Shown in pieces: positions 1 through 13,800 of a DNA stretch of 64,000 nucleotides. The notes beneath the pieces are model-generated. The model saw nothing but the letters and a program-made list of their open reading frames with translations. It did not search any database and was not told the DNA's origin. The position numbers were made by a program, and so were the translations under genes. The stretch's first letter is position 1. Each line of letters starts with the position of its first letter. The stretch covers positions 1,116,001-1,180,000 of the forward strand of contig JARWMV010000238.1 of assembly GCA_030998015.1 (NCBI GenBank). Direction: 5' to 3'. The DNA is from Ceratorhiza oryzae-sativae. Its lineage: Eukaryota; Basidiomycota; Agaricomycetes; Cantharellales; Ceratobasidiaceae.

Positions 1-180
1 ATTTGTGTTCCATTAGATAGTACAAAATCTCCTCTTTCCAATGCATATTTTATTGTGAATTCATCTTAAGAACTCAGAGAGATATAGAGGTTGTGATATT
101 TCCTCTTATCAGGAGATATTGATTACAACATTGCACTGCTTATATCTTGGCAACTGCTTATGCTGTCTAAGTGATCTTAT

Positions 181-760
181 GCTCTATCAATAGCTAATCT
201 TTGGCAGTATCTGTTACCTGAAGATCCTTGTGATCCACCAGATCCTCATGCCAGAATGGCCTGAAGATCATTAGAATCTTACTGGACCATCAATCAAGAT
301 CTAATGACTCCAGTGAGTCAGGACAGCCTTCCTAATTGATCCAGAAGCTTCTCTGACTCACTGCATGACTCACTGAAATGTAGCCTCTGTTCATTACATG
401 TATATACTATGATAATATGATCTACAACCCAATAGCAGGTCTCAGATGCATCAATGCCTTCAATCCACACCCTGTCTTTACTCTCTTATCCTATACTGGG
501 CTAGGGTGTACCCCAAGTATAGCAGTGCCCTCTTTTGATGATTGCACTGGCATGCATGTATCTATTTGGCTCTGGAATGCCCTCCTCAGGGTATAAAAGG
601 CCTCCTCTGAGGCCCTTCCAGACCACCTTCTGTTACTCAACCCAGACTGGTTATTGGTTTCTTTTCTCTTTCTATTTCTCTTGTCTGTGTGTGATTTCTT
701 ATATAACTAGTACTGAGGAATAAAGTACCATATTATTTATATACTGTCTGATTCATTGTA
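181..760 (+). mobile_element. Possible LTR-retrotransposon LTR fragment
   Basis: A TATAAAAGG box lies at 592-600, between two short GC-rich half-sites (CCTCAGG and CCTCTGAGG). It is followed about 120 bp later by AATAAA at 719-724. A promoter and a poly(A) signal this close together is the arrangement of an LTR with its R region. Downstream bases to about 1180 look like decayed coding sequence without an open frame. No target-site duplication, matching second LTR or primer-binding site was identified, so the exact ends and the class are uncertain. Confidence 0.35.
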
Positions 761-1540
761 TCTTATATACAGAGATATGTAAGGATACAATATTGCCTGA
801 TTGAGCACAACATTAAGTAGCAGCTATTAGAGGAAATCTAAGTACCTGTAGCTGAGGAAGTACACACATTAGGCAGCCCACCATCTATCCAATAAGCTAT
901 TGCTTAAGCCTAGTATTAAGATTAGTATCAGTTAGTCCAAGCAACTAGGGCTGAACTACATTTAAGATATCTAAGGGAACCTGACCATAGTAGTCTTGCT
1001 CTTTATACCTATAAATTAGTCAGTTTACACTGTGAAAGATTAAGACTACCTTGAGTGTTACTTGATTGCATTGCAACTACTTTGAGCCTTTTTACTCTAG
1101 TCTAAGAAGTATTGAGTATGATTAGAGTATACTAACATATCTACATTTGCTAAAGCTCTAGATATTCAAGTGTACCCTGACCTGTAACAGCTGTGTAGGG
1201 CATGAAATTTATGGTGTCAGTGGCAACAAGTCAAGTGACTGTGTGGACACCTTAGATCACAGGGGCAGAGCCTGAAGGCAACTTGGCAATGACAACAACA
1301 AGGAAGATAAGGGTGACCACAACATGTTGCAAGGTGGTGATCAAGAAGGAGAACAAAACTTGTATAGACAAGGAGGTCAAGTTCATGAGGAGACCTTGTT
1401 GAACTTGACCTGGTTTATATACAATTTTCAAGCCACATCAAAACAAACACAACCATACTACAAGTCACATCACTAAGTGATAGAAGCTGCTGCAGAGCTG
1501 CAGAATTTCAAATTAAAGTTTAAATACATCTTGGTAAGCA

Positions 1541-1713
1541 GTCTGGAACATTCTGTGAGTCACATGATACAGTTGTCCCACAAAAGGAAGCTGTATTTTG
1601 AAAATGTTCTTAAAAAATGTAATAATTCAAGAAAATATTATGTGATGAATACATGCATGTCAGGTTGTGACATATGGGACAATTATATCATGTGACTCAT
1701 AGAACATTCCAGA
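1541..1713. repeat. Imperfect inverted repeat inside the fold-back element
   Basis: Bases 1541-1580 and 1675-1713 are reverse complements with a few mismatches: TCTGGAACATTCTGTGAGTC on the left against the complement of GACTCATAGAACATTCCAGA on the right. Each arm carries one TCACATGA or TCATGTGA site. About 95 bp separate the arms. It could be the nested end of a smaller element. Confidence 0.6.
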
Positions 1714-1895
1714 TTTCAAAACCTCTAAGGCAGTTGTTTGACTTTGCTGTACAAGTGGCTCATGCCCTTACTGTGTCTGGTGTCATGACCTACTCAGCAG
1801 TCATAATGAAACTAGGGAGTCAATCTACTATGAGTAGCATTACCTCCCAAGGTGAGCAGGTGGTAAACAAGATCATGTGACCTGGGTGTTTAGCT

Positions 1896-2058
1896 GAGCA
1901 CTTACTAAGTTGCTCCTCTTAAATCTCTCCTTTGTAATGAGGAGCAAGGAGCAAGTTGTCACATGACCTCAGCACTTATCTTGGTGCTTACCAAGTTGCT
2001 CCCCTTAAATCTCTCCATCATAATGAGGAGCAAGGAGTGAGTTATCACATGACCTCAG
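1896..2058. repeat. Two-copy tandem repeat (~75-bp unit)
   Basis: Units at about 1896-1969 and 1984-2057 share GCTTAC, AAGTTGCTCC, CTTAAATCTCTCC, TAATGAGGAGCAAGGAG and TCACATGACCTCA with about ten differences. Each unit ends in a TCACATGA site. Confidence 0.7.
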
Positions 2059-2767
2059 CACTTAAGTCATGTGACCCTGGGACCTTGCACAGCTCTATAA
2101 GATTCAGAGCCACAACAACCCTAAGAGCAACTTACATAAGGGTTATAGACTATCACATGAGGCATCAACACTGTTTATTCATGGTCAAGCTATTCATGTG
2201 ACCTGTAAACAGTGTGGACTGTGGAAAATTCTGATTCACACCTTGTGGAGTATATAAGAAATGGGAAGCAAGCTGGAGGACTTCAGCTTGCTTTATCTTG
2301 TCCACCACAGGGACCTTGACTATACACTGTAGAATAGAGACACACAATAGATAGAAATAGACAACACAACTGACTTAGCCACTACTTAAGGAAGACCAAA
2401 GGATAGTAAATGGGGGGTCTTGACATCTGGACTATGTCCTGACCTCTACTGATGTGTGGCTTGTGTTGGCTTGATGCCTCATGTGTGTCTACTGTCTTGT
2501 GGCTGATGGACATCCATCACTGAGTAAGCAACTGTGGACAGCAGCTAAGTCAGGTGCTTAGGGCTGGGGCTTGCAATGTGGTCTTGACTCAAGACCCTTC
2601 TAGCTGTTACTTAAGCTAATAACTTGGCTAGGGACTGCTCTTCACACTGGATGCTTTAGAGGGGAATTGACATGGTAGAGCAAGCTGGGGTAGACCAGCT
2701 TGCTCTCCTTGCTTTTATACTATTCTAACCAAGGGAGTGACTAAGCATACATGCAGCATGAGTAAGA

Positions 2768-2905
2768 ATGAATGGCAGTGATCAGTCAGCCAGTTACTAA
2801 TAATAGTACACCCATCAGTCAGTAAGGTAGTAAGTAAGAGGAGTAAGGTGAATGGCAGTGATCAGTAAGCAAGTGACTAAAAATAGGGTGTGGATCAGTA
2901 AGAGG
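2768..2905. repeat. Two-copy tandem repeat (~57-bp unit)
   Basis: Copies at about 2768-2826 and 2849-2905 both begin GAATGGCAGTGATCAGT and continue with similar AGTxACTAAxAATA and ATCAGTxAG blocks. No coding capacity was seen. Confidence 0.6.
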
Positions 2906-3420
2906 GTGGAGGTACTTACTCATGAAGGGGAAGTGGTCAAGCCACAAGACAAAGGTGTAAAACAAAGGCAAAAAATGATGGCTAGCCACAAGACCTTGGT
3001 AGTGGCTCATGACACCAGACAACTGACCAATATTTATTTCAACTAAGCATGTTGTGCCAAAATCTTGCACACTGAAATTTCAGCATTGCAGTAGCAGGAA
3101 CAGGAGTGGAAACTGATAAAATGCACCAAAACCAGGTGGAATTCCAGCAGATTCTAGTGTTTAAGTACTCATTCTTCCTGCATTTTTCAGCACTTTCCAA
3201 TGATACTTTTGTGTATTTTTTGCTGTTGATTTGGGTGAACCACAGGGCAAAATGCTTCACTATGTGAACTGAGTCATAACAGGAATAATAGCCAACCTGA
3301 GAAGCCACCACATTCTCATATGAGCTATGCCATAAAATAGTGAAAAATATCAGTGCTCAGAATATGTATGTATAATTGTGTAATAAAATTACTCTGCCTC
3401 GGAAATGGGGAAACAATATC

Positions 3421-3440
3421 TCAGGGGTCATTACCCCTGA
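3421..3440. repeat. Short perfect hairpin
   Basis: TCAGGGGT and ACCCCTGA form an 8-bp perfect stem around a CATT loop, just after the only CpG of the island. It lies inside the fold-back element and is probably a remnant of a small palindromic sequence. Confidence 0.55.
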
Positions 3441-4996
3441 AATCTGCCAGACACACTAAGGAATCTACCCATGCAAAAGTTGCTCCCTTGAATGCACTGG
3501 CTGTAAGCATGTTCAAGTAGCTTCAATACAAAAAATCAGAGCTTTCTGATCATGGGAACCTTGTGAGGCACAGGGGGAATGCCTGCAACCCCCCCTTTGG
3601 TTATATGCTTGTCAGGTCATGACAGTGCTTCTCCCTGATTATTTACTAGATGGATTTTACATATCAATCTGTCTTTAGAATTTTTTTTCCATGAGAAAAA
3701 ATACCACCAGAATCTCCTTAATTACACAAATTTAACAACATACTTAGCTAGCAGTTGTGATGGGTTTTGGGTTGTCCAAAATTGACTGCCAAGGGGTTCA
3801 TGGTGATTCCCATGTGAAACAGGCTTCCTGCCCCTCTTGGGCATGCAGCCAGCTGCAGTAACCTGCAGGAAGGTTCCCAGCTGCCCACATGCTGCTGGAG
3901 TGCTGGAAATCTGCCAAAAGTCCAGCTGTCTACATGTAGGAGCAGGAGTGAGAGCCATGAAGGCCAAAATGTGCCAAATTCTGGCATGCCAGAGCTAAAT
4001 CTTGGCAAATCTTTGGTGTCACATGCATAATTTCAACTCTGATATGAAGTTCTGCAGCTCTGCAGTAGCTTCTATCACTTAGCAATATGACTTTGTAGTA
4101 TATTGTGTTTGTTTTAACATAGCTTGGATGTTGTATATAAACATGGTCAAATTTGACAAGGTCTCCTCACAAACTTGACCTCCTTGTCAGTACAATTTCT
4201 CTTTTTACTCTGCTTGTTGCATGGCATGTTGTTGTCATTGCCTGACTGCCCCTTGTTGTTATCACTTGACTTGTTGTTGCTGACAATTCCACCCTGCCCT
4301 GTTTCACATCATGAAAAACTGTGTTTTTTATAAACCATGATTTCACAGATTATGGGCAATAAACCTCAATTTCAGAAATCCAATTTTTATAAACCTAGGA
4401 GTCCCCAGGAAGCATTTTGTGGATGTTGTGGGGTAATTTCAAATTGTGCTATTCCTATAATCCTGGTTTATCCACTGCTATTTACTGTTATCAACACCCC
4501 CACCTTTAATAACAGGTGTTAAAAGGGGGGGTGAGCAATCATTGCAACTGGTTTATTGACAGTTATTTCATGTTATTTACATGAATAGATCCCTGGGTCT
4601 TCCCTGATGGCCAGTGCACCTCAGCTTTTCCCTGAGGTGTCACAAAAATCTACTTATGGTCACAAGCACTCCTAAGCAATCATGTTACTCATGATTCCAA
4701 GCTATTCTCCATACTACTCATGAGATCATCCTTGTGAGCACTCTCGATATTAGGTATCATTCATGAATATACAGGGCACTAATGATCACGGATCGATTTG
4801 GCTGAGTATATCCAGCTGGCGCTAATAGCCCAACTCATATTGTGCACGCAATCTCGACAAACCAGAGCGAAAGAGCGGAATACATCGCCGAAATCATATT
4901 CGCACCCGTGAATCAGTTACATGGCATGCCCGATAGCATGATCTCGGATACGGATTCTCTATTTACGTCTACAAACACACCTCAGGCGCCGCTCCA

Positions 4997-7900
4997 TTAA
5001 TCCCGTATTGCAATCATCCCCTTCACGGCCGCGCGTGAAGGAATGGCCGCAGAATCTCCATCCTCGTCCATTGTAGGAGGAACAGTGCTTGATCTTGAGA
5101 CGTTCCGAACCTGTTTGCACTGGTTGCATATTGCGACTTGAAGAATATCCGGGTCCACTACCCTCTGCCCATCCTCAGACCAGAAACACGGCGAAAACTG
5201 GGTGGCACAATAATTGCACTTCAAGGCGCTGGCCAACGTAACGTCGTCGGGTTGTATGAAAGGTGGACCAGAAGGCAGGAATCCTTGAGCACGGAGGAGC
5301 GTGTCAAGGCGTTTAGCCTTGCGCAGGAGACCATAGGAATGTGAAACGGAGACCTGCTTATAAGTGCGACAGTATAATTGTAGGGCAGACTTTAAAAGAA
5401 GGTAAGCTTCAGGTTTCTCAACATCAGCAGCGACGGACCTCTCCGTTAGTGTTCAAGGAGCATATTTCGAACGACGGTCGGGCAGCAAGCGAGTGTGACT
5501 TGCAACGAATCAACGCCTTCATCACTCCGGTTTCACCTCTAAACTCTATAATCGTGGCCGGATCCCGCCTTGAGTTCTTCGACTACTTCCTGTGTCATTA
5601 CTGCACACAATCTATAATTCAAATTACTCACTGGCCGAAGCTCGAATCCAAAAGCATGACCAGCTAGCCAAGCGCACGAAACGTGAAACTGAGCGCCACA
5701 ACCTGATGCACAGCTGACCACAGCGCCACCCTCTTGTCGACAAAGGGAGCAATCCTATGAGCTACGGGTCACTAACCGCATCATTAAGCGACAAAATATT
5801 CACGCACAGACGCCCAGCGAGCATCCGATACCGAACTAATCCCCTCCACCAATCGAAGGTGACTGGCATCAGTAAAGCTGGTCTCTGGGACGAAAACGGA
5901 GCACAGTGCGTGTACCCAGCCACGACCTTCTGTCGGCTTAGACAATCTCAGAATGGTGCTTGCTAGAGCACTCTGTTTGCCCTGAAGTTTGTCATTGGGA
6001 GTTCTGGGACACAGTAAACAATCTGGATTCTAAAAAGAGAATTAACAATGTCCATATGATGCCAAGATAGCCAGACGGGTTACCAGTGACGACTCTTGCG
6101 ACTTTTGGTTTTGGCAGAGCTCACACGTCCACATCTCAGCACTAGCCTCCTCGTCCGTAACCCCGTAAGTAGCTGGATGATTCATCAGTATGCATTCCGT
6201 TTGCCTACAGAAGCACTCACCGGCGTGTACGGTTACCAAGCATTGGACGCATTGTACCACCCGACCTGTAGGGCCACTCTTCTTGCAGCAGCAACATACA
6301 TGTTGAGTGCGCACAGGGGGTGGGGAAGGGCCACGCGATGCAGAGACCTGAGCGAGGTTTCACAATCTGACAAGGATAGAGATTTGCAAGTGCCATACCT
6401 TCGTCCGTTTCACAGGAGGCTGAGGAGTGTTCTCTCTTTTTTCAACACCATTAGATTTTTTTGGTTCTTCGATACGGCCGGAACGTATATCGCCATACTT
6501 CCTCCAGGATATACCACACTGGTCGCACATCACCTCGCTTGGTAAGCCTCGAGGCGCCTTCCACCAGACACCCGACTCTTTGGTCCTGCACGCCCCACAC
6601 ATCTGACGCGGCACGTCGCCACCAAAGCCGTAGACAGAACTTTCGTCGTCGCTGCTCGGAGATCGGCTTCGTTTCATGGGTAGATTCCAGCTCGAATGGG
6701 ATCGGGAGTGGCGATGTTCTTCACCAAGCCGCTCACTGTGTGAAGCGTCAGAAAGATTTTACTCAGGTATGCAGTACGAACTTTTTCCAGTGACCATAAA
6801 ACCTAACCACTTCGTACACAGAACGAGTACGAATGCCCTCCTTGATAGCGCGAATCTCTGGCCCATGTTGCTTGATCCCTTTTTCGAATTGCTCGATTTC
6901 CTCCTGCGACCAGTCTTTATCCCAAAAGCGAGTGTCTCGAGTTTGCCACTATCGGATAGGTCAGAACGCGGCACCCGAGGCTCGTTGCTGCCCACCTTTC
7001 GTGGTCGGGTGTTCGAAGTATAACGCTGAGTAACACCCAAATAATTAAGGCTGTATCGACGGGCAGACTCCTCCAGAAAATCGACCCCCCGCTGCATGAT
7101 TGGCTTTGGCCAGAGCTGTCGATGGAAGGTCTCGACTGGATAAATGGATGCTCAGGTGGTCTGGAATGCGGTTGGGAGAGCTTCACATACATCCGTCCAC
7201 TGTCAGTTAATGAATATCAGAACCAGCTAGGCTAGAAATGGAACAAATGGAACTAGAACGAACTTTGCTCAGGTGGCATATTCGATATGATGCTCATCAT
7301 TTCGATGGTATCATCTCCACCACGTTCTGGAATCCCGTCGGGCGTTTGGCTGGGTTGTGGAGTGGTTCGCGGGGTTTGGGGAATCCATGGACCGACAACA
7401 GCCTGAAAACGAGGCCCAACGCGCGTCGCGGCTTTTGGAAAGATGAGATCATCTGGGTCTGTTAAGGCGGTATGAATCGCGGTGAGATACCGAGGCAAAC
7501 AGTAACAAACAAACCAAGTGTATCCTCAGCCACGGTATAAAGCCTTTCGTCGTGTCAAGATATATTTTCCGAATCGATTGGAGGTCTAAATGAGAGTCGA
7601 CTCACCCGAAATATCTAAACGGCCACATCTTGAAATACCTATCTTCGGAATTGATGTCACGCAGGTTGGGAACGCTATTGATCCCAACCAGGCTACGTGA
7701 CTTGGACACTGTCCTCGAGGATCGCGTCTTGGCCGGAACCAAGTTGCGCCCCGTAGAGTTGCCGACCTGCTCATCGTGTTGCCGGGAACAAGCCCCGCAT
7801 GTCCACCCATAACCCTTTGCTGGCTTCGCAACAAGCGGGGGGTTGACACATGCCATGTGGTAGTAACATTTACAAGTATCGCAACGGACTGAGTCGTGTC

Positions 7901-8630
7901 TACGGCCGTACGAGTCAATTCATCGTATAGATATAGGGAAAGGCAACTCACGAAGGGGCCCACTTGTCGCACGTTTCGCATAGACGTAACGTGTCAGTGA
8001 GGTCGCCAATGACATCTCGTTCAGCAACAACGAATTCGTATCGCGACTGCAGGACTTCCCGTATCTCTGGGGGCACTGTTCACAAATCAGCATGCTGTGA
8101 GCCATCAGAAAACTGCTAGTGCCGCACAGTTCGTTACATCAGCCGATCTCAACACATCAAACTCCTTCCGAATATAGGGATCAAAAACCCGCTGAAAATA
8201 AAAGTGATCTGGTTTCCGTTTCCATACTTGCAGGTCGGCGATTTTATCCTTGTGCCTCACGCGGCATTTGGCCCGCAAGTGAGACACCGGCTGGACCTCT
8301 GAAAAGATGGCAGCTAGTAAAAGTCGAGGGTCGGCGTTGGGGCGGTCGTTCAAGTCGCTGGGCCGATAGTACCAGGCCAGACGCACACGGGTGTAGTGTT
8401 CTCTGGACTTGCCTCGGGAGCGGGTCGCACCTTCGTCGGGGAGAAACTCCATAATGCGAGCGATGTTGTATGGTATCCCGTCACGATGAGGCCATGGAGG
8501 AGACACATATACATGGTCTGTGTAATATTGAGAAAACTGATTGCTAGCAGGTGTGGAGAAACTGACCATTGATGTAAACAGTTTCACCGTTGGAGATCCT
8601 CAACGACGGGCCTTGAGTACCGGAGACCAT
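4997..8630 (-). CDS. SNT2: Snt2-type chromatin reader (BAH, PHD, SANT, GATA-like and extended PHD fingers)
   Basis: Multi-exon gene read right to left. The start is the ATG at 8630; a 49-nt intron (8518-8566) then interrupts the BAH domain (GETVYIND joined to HVYVSPPWP). The domain order is BAH (about 8630-8100), a PHD finger (about 7880-7750, CDTCKCYYHMACVNPP), a SANT/Myb helix set (about 6970-6800, WDKDWSQEEIEQFEKGI), a GATA-like finger (about 6620-6500, CGACRTKESGVWW then CDQCG), a second PHD (about 6300-6080) and an extended PHD module (about 5990-5540). A C-terminal Cys-rich motif (CNYCATQF, then CNQCKQ) sits near 5220-5130. This order matches fungal Snt2/SntB, a nuclear histone-tail reader that works with an Rpd3-class deacetylase. 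It is divergent from GAPDH with 365 bp between starts. Internal exon borders are approximate. Confidence 0.88.
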
Positions 8631-8995
8631 GTTGCTGTAGCCACGTGGTTTTTATTCTTGGCTTTGAGGCACTTAATTCCTGTTTATTACAATCAAGCAG
8701 TCGGGAACAGTACAAATGTCGTCGTGCCGGCGTCTGGACGCAGCGGAAGTCAGAGGGGTGGACGTAGTGGCACAGAGACAGAGGCGCCGACAGAGTTTGC
8801 ACGTGACCTGCGGCTGTGCTGGGGCTGGGATTCCGATTTCTCCCAGGGTGCGGCCGGGATCGATATCGCGATGGGCAGGAGATCACGCCCGTCGGACTGG
8901 GGTGGGAACAGCGTGGGAAGCTTTGGCGCATATATCAACCCAGCCAACCCATTCCGCTCCCCATTCACATCTCCCATCTCACCGTACTATTCACT
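8631..8995. promoter_or_regulatory. Bidirectional SNT2/GAPDH promoter region
   Basis: 365 bp separate the SNT2 start codon (minus) from the GAPDH start codon (plus). The 60 bp before GAPDH are C/T-rich, as usual for strongly expressed fungal genes. No clear TATA box was found. Confidence 0.5.
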
Positions 8996-10591
<1,596 letters not shown>

Positions 10592-10847
10592 ACTTTTCTG
10601 TATTTTCCCATTCCCAGCGATCCTGTTTTATATTTGAAAATGAAACCCAGGGTGGTCAAATTTCTATAACCACACTATTTTACTGGCAAAGTGTCCACGA
10701 TGCGATATATTGTATGCATCACACACCCGCGGGATGTATAGAACACTAAACGCCCGATTAACATCCACAATGAGATCACGTGCACGCACCCTTGCCTTAC
10801 GCCATCACCCACCAGCACTGAACCACACACGGCAGGATTTTTGGAAA

Positions 10848-13800
10848 ATGACGTCCCGTGAAATCGGTAGGTCTAGCAATGTGCGATCAAGCATAACTGC
10901 GGCGGCACAATTGAGAAGATCGAGTCGACGCTTTACGACAGCAACAAAGGTTTGTGCTTCGTGTTTGAGCAAATTTCTTGCTAGTGACCAGGGAATAGGG
11001 TGATAGCTGTACCTGCGCACAGGACCTGGCAGATTCGCCTATGCTCAAGTGTGGATTGTGTTACCGGTGGTACATTTCAACTTTCATTTCCATCAAACTC
11101 GTATCTCATGGCACCGAGTTGCGTAGGTATCACTTTCAATGCGTAAATTTGGCAGAGCGAGATGCGGAGGATCTAGGTAGATATATTTATTGCGGTTTCG
11201 GCCTCTCGATTTTCACTTACGTTGTGTTTAGCTTACTATGTATGTCCTAGCTGTGCAAGCGCGACTGGCAAAGGGAGTCGAGGTGAGAGCAACAACTCCG
11301 TCTGTAGTTATACTCTACGAGCTCTTGTTTTTGTACTTTCTTATCCAACCCGTTGTGTAAATATCTATTTTACTTTCCCGGGAGCACGTTTTATGACTCG
11401 CGCGGCCAGTGTTCATTTGAGATTATGCCACCGCTAGATTCAGTGGGAAGCGTACACGGCCCCGATTCTATACGAGCCATTTCCCGCTTTTGCCGATGCC
11501 CAATCAATGAATAATTAACAGCTGACGCACATTATCGTTACGTAGAGCTTTGGGAGCTTGATGATGACGAGGTTCCCGAGATCCGTGTAGAGGACCTTGT
11601 GGCGGTAGACTCACCATCTCCACACTCCAGTGATGATGAGGGCTCGGAGGACAACTTTGTACAGGTTGACGCGGTAGGTCTTCGGTCACTTGAGCTTCGT
11701 TTGTCTTACGCAGGTCATTTCTAGGCGGTCGTCACTCCAGATGATGCCAGCGATCACTCAGAGGACGAGACTATTGGAGCCAGGATCCACCGGCAAAGTA
11801 CTCGTAAACGGCGAAGCATCTTTAAGCATGCTAATCCATCCGCCAAAAGACACAAGGTTGAAGAGGTTGCCAAGCCCAGCAATTCACCCATGGACGATCC
11901 GATCCGAAAATCTTGCCTAAAGATTCTCATAAATTTGTTGACTCCAATCTTCTCAGAGCCCTTACCGGAGGAACCCGAACATACGATAGACACGGCCCAC
12001 GTTGAATCGTTCGCGGCTTCCCTTGAATCCTGTGTCTTTGAAATATACGCCGAGCAAGACGAGTTCGGAGAAAAGATACCTGGCAATAAATACAAGTGAG
12101 TCGAGGCTAAGGCGTATAACGATATTGCTAACGCCTACGTAGGGAGAGAGTGCGTATGCTAAATTTCAACCTGGGCAAAAAGGATCGCCAAGAGTTACGA
12201 AAGAGTATTCGCGTTGGTCGAATTACCCCAAGCGAACTGAGCCGCATGTCCTCGATAGACCTGGCGAATGCGCAGGCGCAGCAAGAGGCCCAAAAGCTTG
12301 CGGAAGAGGCCATGAACCACTCCATTCTCCAGGCTCGGACCGCGCCGCTACGAAAGATTACTCACAAAGGCGAAGAACTGATAGAGAAGACCGTCGAAGA
12401 GGAGAACTGGCGGGTGCAAGAAGAGGATAGGGAGCGAGAACGGGCACGGGAACATCACAGGTCGCGAGTGGATTCCATTAGCGACTCTGCTCCTCCTATA
12501 ACCCCAGTTTCTATTACATTCCGGCGAGCCTCGCTGGATTTTCCGCCCGCTGATCATCGGGATGAAGAGCCAGAACATAAAGCATTCGACCCTGTGTCCA
12601 CTGTTTTTAAAATGGATTTCGATGGCGAAGGTTCGAACACACTTCGCAATGGCCCTTCTACGCCCCCCGAGCTGTCTGGAACTCTGGGGTATACAGACGC
12701 TCTTAGTGGCATCGTAAACAACAGCCCGTCCACTCTATCCACCTCACCGACCACCCAAAACTTCAACTTAGACGAGTTATTTGGGAGCTCTGAGCCAACC
12801 CACCAAAGTTGGACCGAACCACCAGAGACGACGGAGAGTGGCGGGGTACAATCGGCTACTGAAGAAGATATGACAGCACCGGACGATACAGATTTCGATG
12901 CCTTCATTACAGTAGACCAGGATGAACCGGAGCAAACTCAAATTGATCCTACGCTTGACGGGTCGAGGCCAGTGGCGCAGCCAGCCCAGCCGTCTGACCG
13001 TGGCCCGTCTCTTGCGGATTTGCCGTCTATTTGGCGAGGACATGTGAGTACGTAGTAGCCATGTTTCCTCTGACTCACCAACTTGATTATTAGCTGGGCA
13101 TGCCTGCCGCGACCGATCCAGGACGCATGATCCAATTCCAAGCCGAGTTCAAACAAATTGGAGGACCTTTGTTCAACGACACGATAGAAAATCGGCACGC
13201 GCTCTTTCCTACCTCACTGTTTGAGGTCATTGGACGCGTTCCGACCGCCCATGCAATCAAATATTTAGTTTCAATGAGACTTAACCCAACAAAAGAACTC
13301 TTTGCTGTTGCGCTTGTCCCAAACGAAGTGGACAAGCAGGCATACCTAGAATTACACAGGTTGCTGGTCGAGAAAGAGTAAGCATACTTTGTCGTAGTTC
13401 CGGTGCACTGTTCTCATGTTCGTTTAGTCGTTATGGTCTCGTTTTCCCCTGGGGACAGGATCCCCAGCTTTCTGCTCCAGGCAAAGAGCTGTACATCGCA
13501 CCTTTGTTGCCCGAGCATCCAATTCCTGAATACCTGCAGTTGCTCGACAATCTCAAAGTCCCAGAAAAGCGGGATAGCCCAATCTTCTGTGGCGTGTTTG
13601 TCCTAAACAGAGGCCGAGTAACATCGCTCGACCCAATTGACTACGCGGCTCGCCCCGTTACACCCGCTCACGCTCCTACACACGCATCCACATCTGGGAC
13701 CGGACCAGGGGACTCCGTCGCGGTCCCCCCGGGTCCACCCGTAATCCCGCCTGTTATCCCGCCTGCTCTTGCCCCAGCCCTGGCCTCCTCTCTATCCAAT

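Larger units (their letters stand above)
1195..4310. mobile_element. Fold-back element with ~300-bp terminal inverted repeats
   Basis: Bases about 1195-1520 reappear, diverged and in reverse complement, at about 4020-4310. Shared blocks include CAACAAGTCAAGTGA, GACAAGGAGGTCAAGTT, GGAGACCTTGT, TTTATATACAA, AAAACAAACACAA and CTAAGTGATAGAAGCT. The 2.5 kb between the arms holds hairpins and tandem repeats but no transposase-like frame, so this looks like a non-autonomous or dead DNA element. Divergence between the arms is consistent with CpG decay and age. Arm limits are accurate to a few tens of bases; no target-site duplication was seen. Confidence 0.6.
1..4740. repeat. CpG-depleted transposon-derived island
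   Basis: This stretch is A+T-rich, has no convincing coding gene, and on a line-by-line reading contains only one CG dinucleotide (3400-3401), while TG and CA are frequent. CG becomes common again from 4745 onward, so the border with gene-rich DNA is sharp. Inside are inverted repeats, tandem repeats and promoter-like TATA motifs, as expected of old mobile elements. CpG loss of this kind is what cytosine methylation followed by deamination produces in silenced fungal repeats; that cause is inferred, the depletion itself is seen directly. Confidence 0.85.

Noticed and set aside
3722..4008. Cys/Ser/Leu-rich minus-strand frames in the repeat island
   Set aside because: Product of CpG-depleted, palindrome-rich sequence; two overlapping frames of similar length and no domain.
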